Shown piece after piece: positions 6,661 to 7,729 of a stretch of DNA of 7,729 nucleotides. Positions within the stretch are counted from its first letter, which is position 1, and every line of letters begins with the position of its first letter. Location: contig JACZYS010000123.1 in the NCBI GenBank assembly GCA_022570975.1, forward strand, positions 1-7,729. Reading direction: 5' to 3'. A model generated the notes under the pieces. It was given only the letters and a program-made list of their open reading frames with translations. It was not told the DNA's origin and searched no databases. This DNA comes from Candidatus Zixiibacteriota bacterium (GTDB taxonomy: Bacteria > Zixibacteria > MSB-5A5 > GN15 > FEB-12). A program made the position numbers and the translations under genes.

Positions 6661-7729
6661 CAGGTTTCAGATTTCTTAGTAGATCTGTTTGAACTCTCCC
6701 ATCCGGATGCTGAAGCAGGAAGAGAACTGACTGCGAAAGAAATTCTAGCCCGTGGTTCTGATCGAATCGAAAGGGAGTTGGCAGATGTACCAGTTGTTCA
6801 GGCAAGGCTTCTTTCTACAATGGGCGAAGCTTATTCCAAGATGTTTTACTTTGAACAAGCAAAGGACCACCTCGATCGCGCGCTGGCGTCGCAGCGTGAG
6901 TTGACGGACGGATCCGATAGCGACCTTCTGAATACCTTAGTCAGACGAGCATGGCTAGCTGTTGAATCCGAAGATTACAAGCTAGCTGAAGAACTATACG
7001 ACGAAATTCTTCCTCCACTCACTGACGTTGCCGCAATGGAATTTCCTGACGAACCATTGTGGAGTGACGTTTTGAACGGTTACGGCGTTTTGCAGTGGTC
7101 ACTTGGCAACTATCTCCTCGCTATTCAAGTTCTCGAAAAATCGTTAGAAATGGGAGAAGCGCGATACGGACTGGTGCACCGTGATATCGCGACAACTCTC
7201 AATAATTTGGCGGTGGTGAAAATGCATGCGGGTTTTCACGATGATGCACTCGCCAATTTCGAACGTTCGATTGAAATCACGGAGGAGTTGCTAGGGCTCA
7301 ATCATCCTTCGATGGCCAGCACGCTGTCTAACATGGGAATTCTCGTTCACCTTGCCGGTGAAGATCCGCGTCGGGCATATGGTTACCAAAAGCGAGCGCT
7401 TGCAATATCAATCGATGCGTACGGTGAAAATAACAAACAGACTGCACGCATTCACTATGGGCTGGGAGTTTCCAAGTCCTATCTTATTAGCGATGCCGAG
7501 AATGAAAACGAAAGACAAAAATATTTCCAGGAAGCCATGTTTCATCTGAGCAAAGCTCAAGACGTGTTTGAGCAAAATGAAGGTAGCCGCGACTGGTTAG
7601 CGGAGTGTTTTAAGTTCAAGGCTCGCGCAAACAGATCCATGGGCAATCATGCCGCCGCGGTCGATTTGTTCACACTGGCCGCGAAAACTTACCTACAACC
7701 AAATACTCATCCGAATTTCCTGAGCGCAT
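6649..7729 (+). CDS. TPR region of a PknB-type Ser/Thr protein kinase, both ends missing
   Basis: The plus-strand frame stays open from 6565 to the window end with no stop; about 360 codons from 6649 look coding. It opens with ETSRQVSDFLVDLFELSHPD, then LTAKEILARGSDRIERELAD and VQARLLSTMGEAY. This succession is characteristic of the segment between the membrane-proximal part and the TPRs of large bacterial Ser/Thr kinases. Helical repeats follow: EAYSKMFYFEQAKDHLDRAL, a YKLAEELYDEIL unit, a GNYLLAIQVLEKSLEM unit, and two kinesin-light-chain-like units (TLNNLAVVKMHAGFHDDAL; GLNHPSMASTLSNMGIL). A final unit is MGNHAAAVDLFTLAAKTY. The kinase domain should precede 6649 but is replaced by an unrelated gene on the other strand; the first in-frame ATG is only at 6820. 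The 3' end leaves the window. The nature of the missing kinase domain is inferred from family architecture. Confidence 0.82.

Noticed and set aside
6645..6797. Minus-strand extension of the surface-protein frame to 6797
   Set aside because: It is antisense to a strongly recognisable kinase TPR segment, contains no start codon at a suitable place, and looks like incidental openness of the frame.

Overview
The window looks like a contig from an uncultivated member of the FCB (Fibrobacteres-Chlorobi-Bacteroidetes) superphylum. Two large secreted proteins end in the NQNYPNPFNP-type C-terminal sorting domain. One carries GWNLVSW-type repeats that I associate with Zixibacteria-like and KSB1-like genomes. 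The phylum is an inference from protein style; no marker gene is present. The tRNA promoter is a perfect TTGACA/TATAAT, so the housekeeping promoter here is not of the Bacteroidetes -33/-7 type.

Layout: almost everything is on the minus strand. From right to left, transcription runs through a surface protein that has lost its N-terminus (5442 to about 6641), a 669-residue secreted protein with four related Ig-like units (3346-5355) and a clear intrinsic terminator (3291-3317). A leader with two tandem 95-bp copies follows (3028-3216), then a PP2C-type Ser/Thr phosphatase with a C-terminal membrane anchor (1980-3005). Next come a tRNA-Arg(ACG) with a consensus promoter (1764-1837) and a Ycf48-like lipoprotein beta-propeller (434-1468). 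A second copy of the tRNA-Arg, with a damaged acceptor stem, lies at 18-91.

The two tRNA copies share a perfect 73-bp direct repeat and bracket the propeller gene. The right copy has the promoter and an intact acceptor stem; the left copy is followed by a run of six T. This is the arrangement expected if about 1.75 kb had been inserted at, or duplicated around, a tRNA-Arg locus. A C-rich/G-rich hairpin motif occurs on both sides of the propeller gene inside that segment. No integrase or transposase is present.

The right end (about 6649-7729) is a plus-strand TPR region of the type found at the C-terminus of PknB-family Ser/Thr kinases, without its kinase domain. It meets the surface-protein gene back to back, with both coding regions missing their 5' ends. 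The junction near 6635-6660 is either a real rearrangement or an assembly chimera, and it must be resolved before the two sides are interpreted together.

I see no complete novel multi-gene system. The most promising parts are the tRNA-bracketed segment, the duplicated leader of the phosphatase gene, and the abrupt junction at the right.
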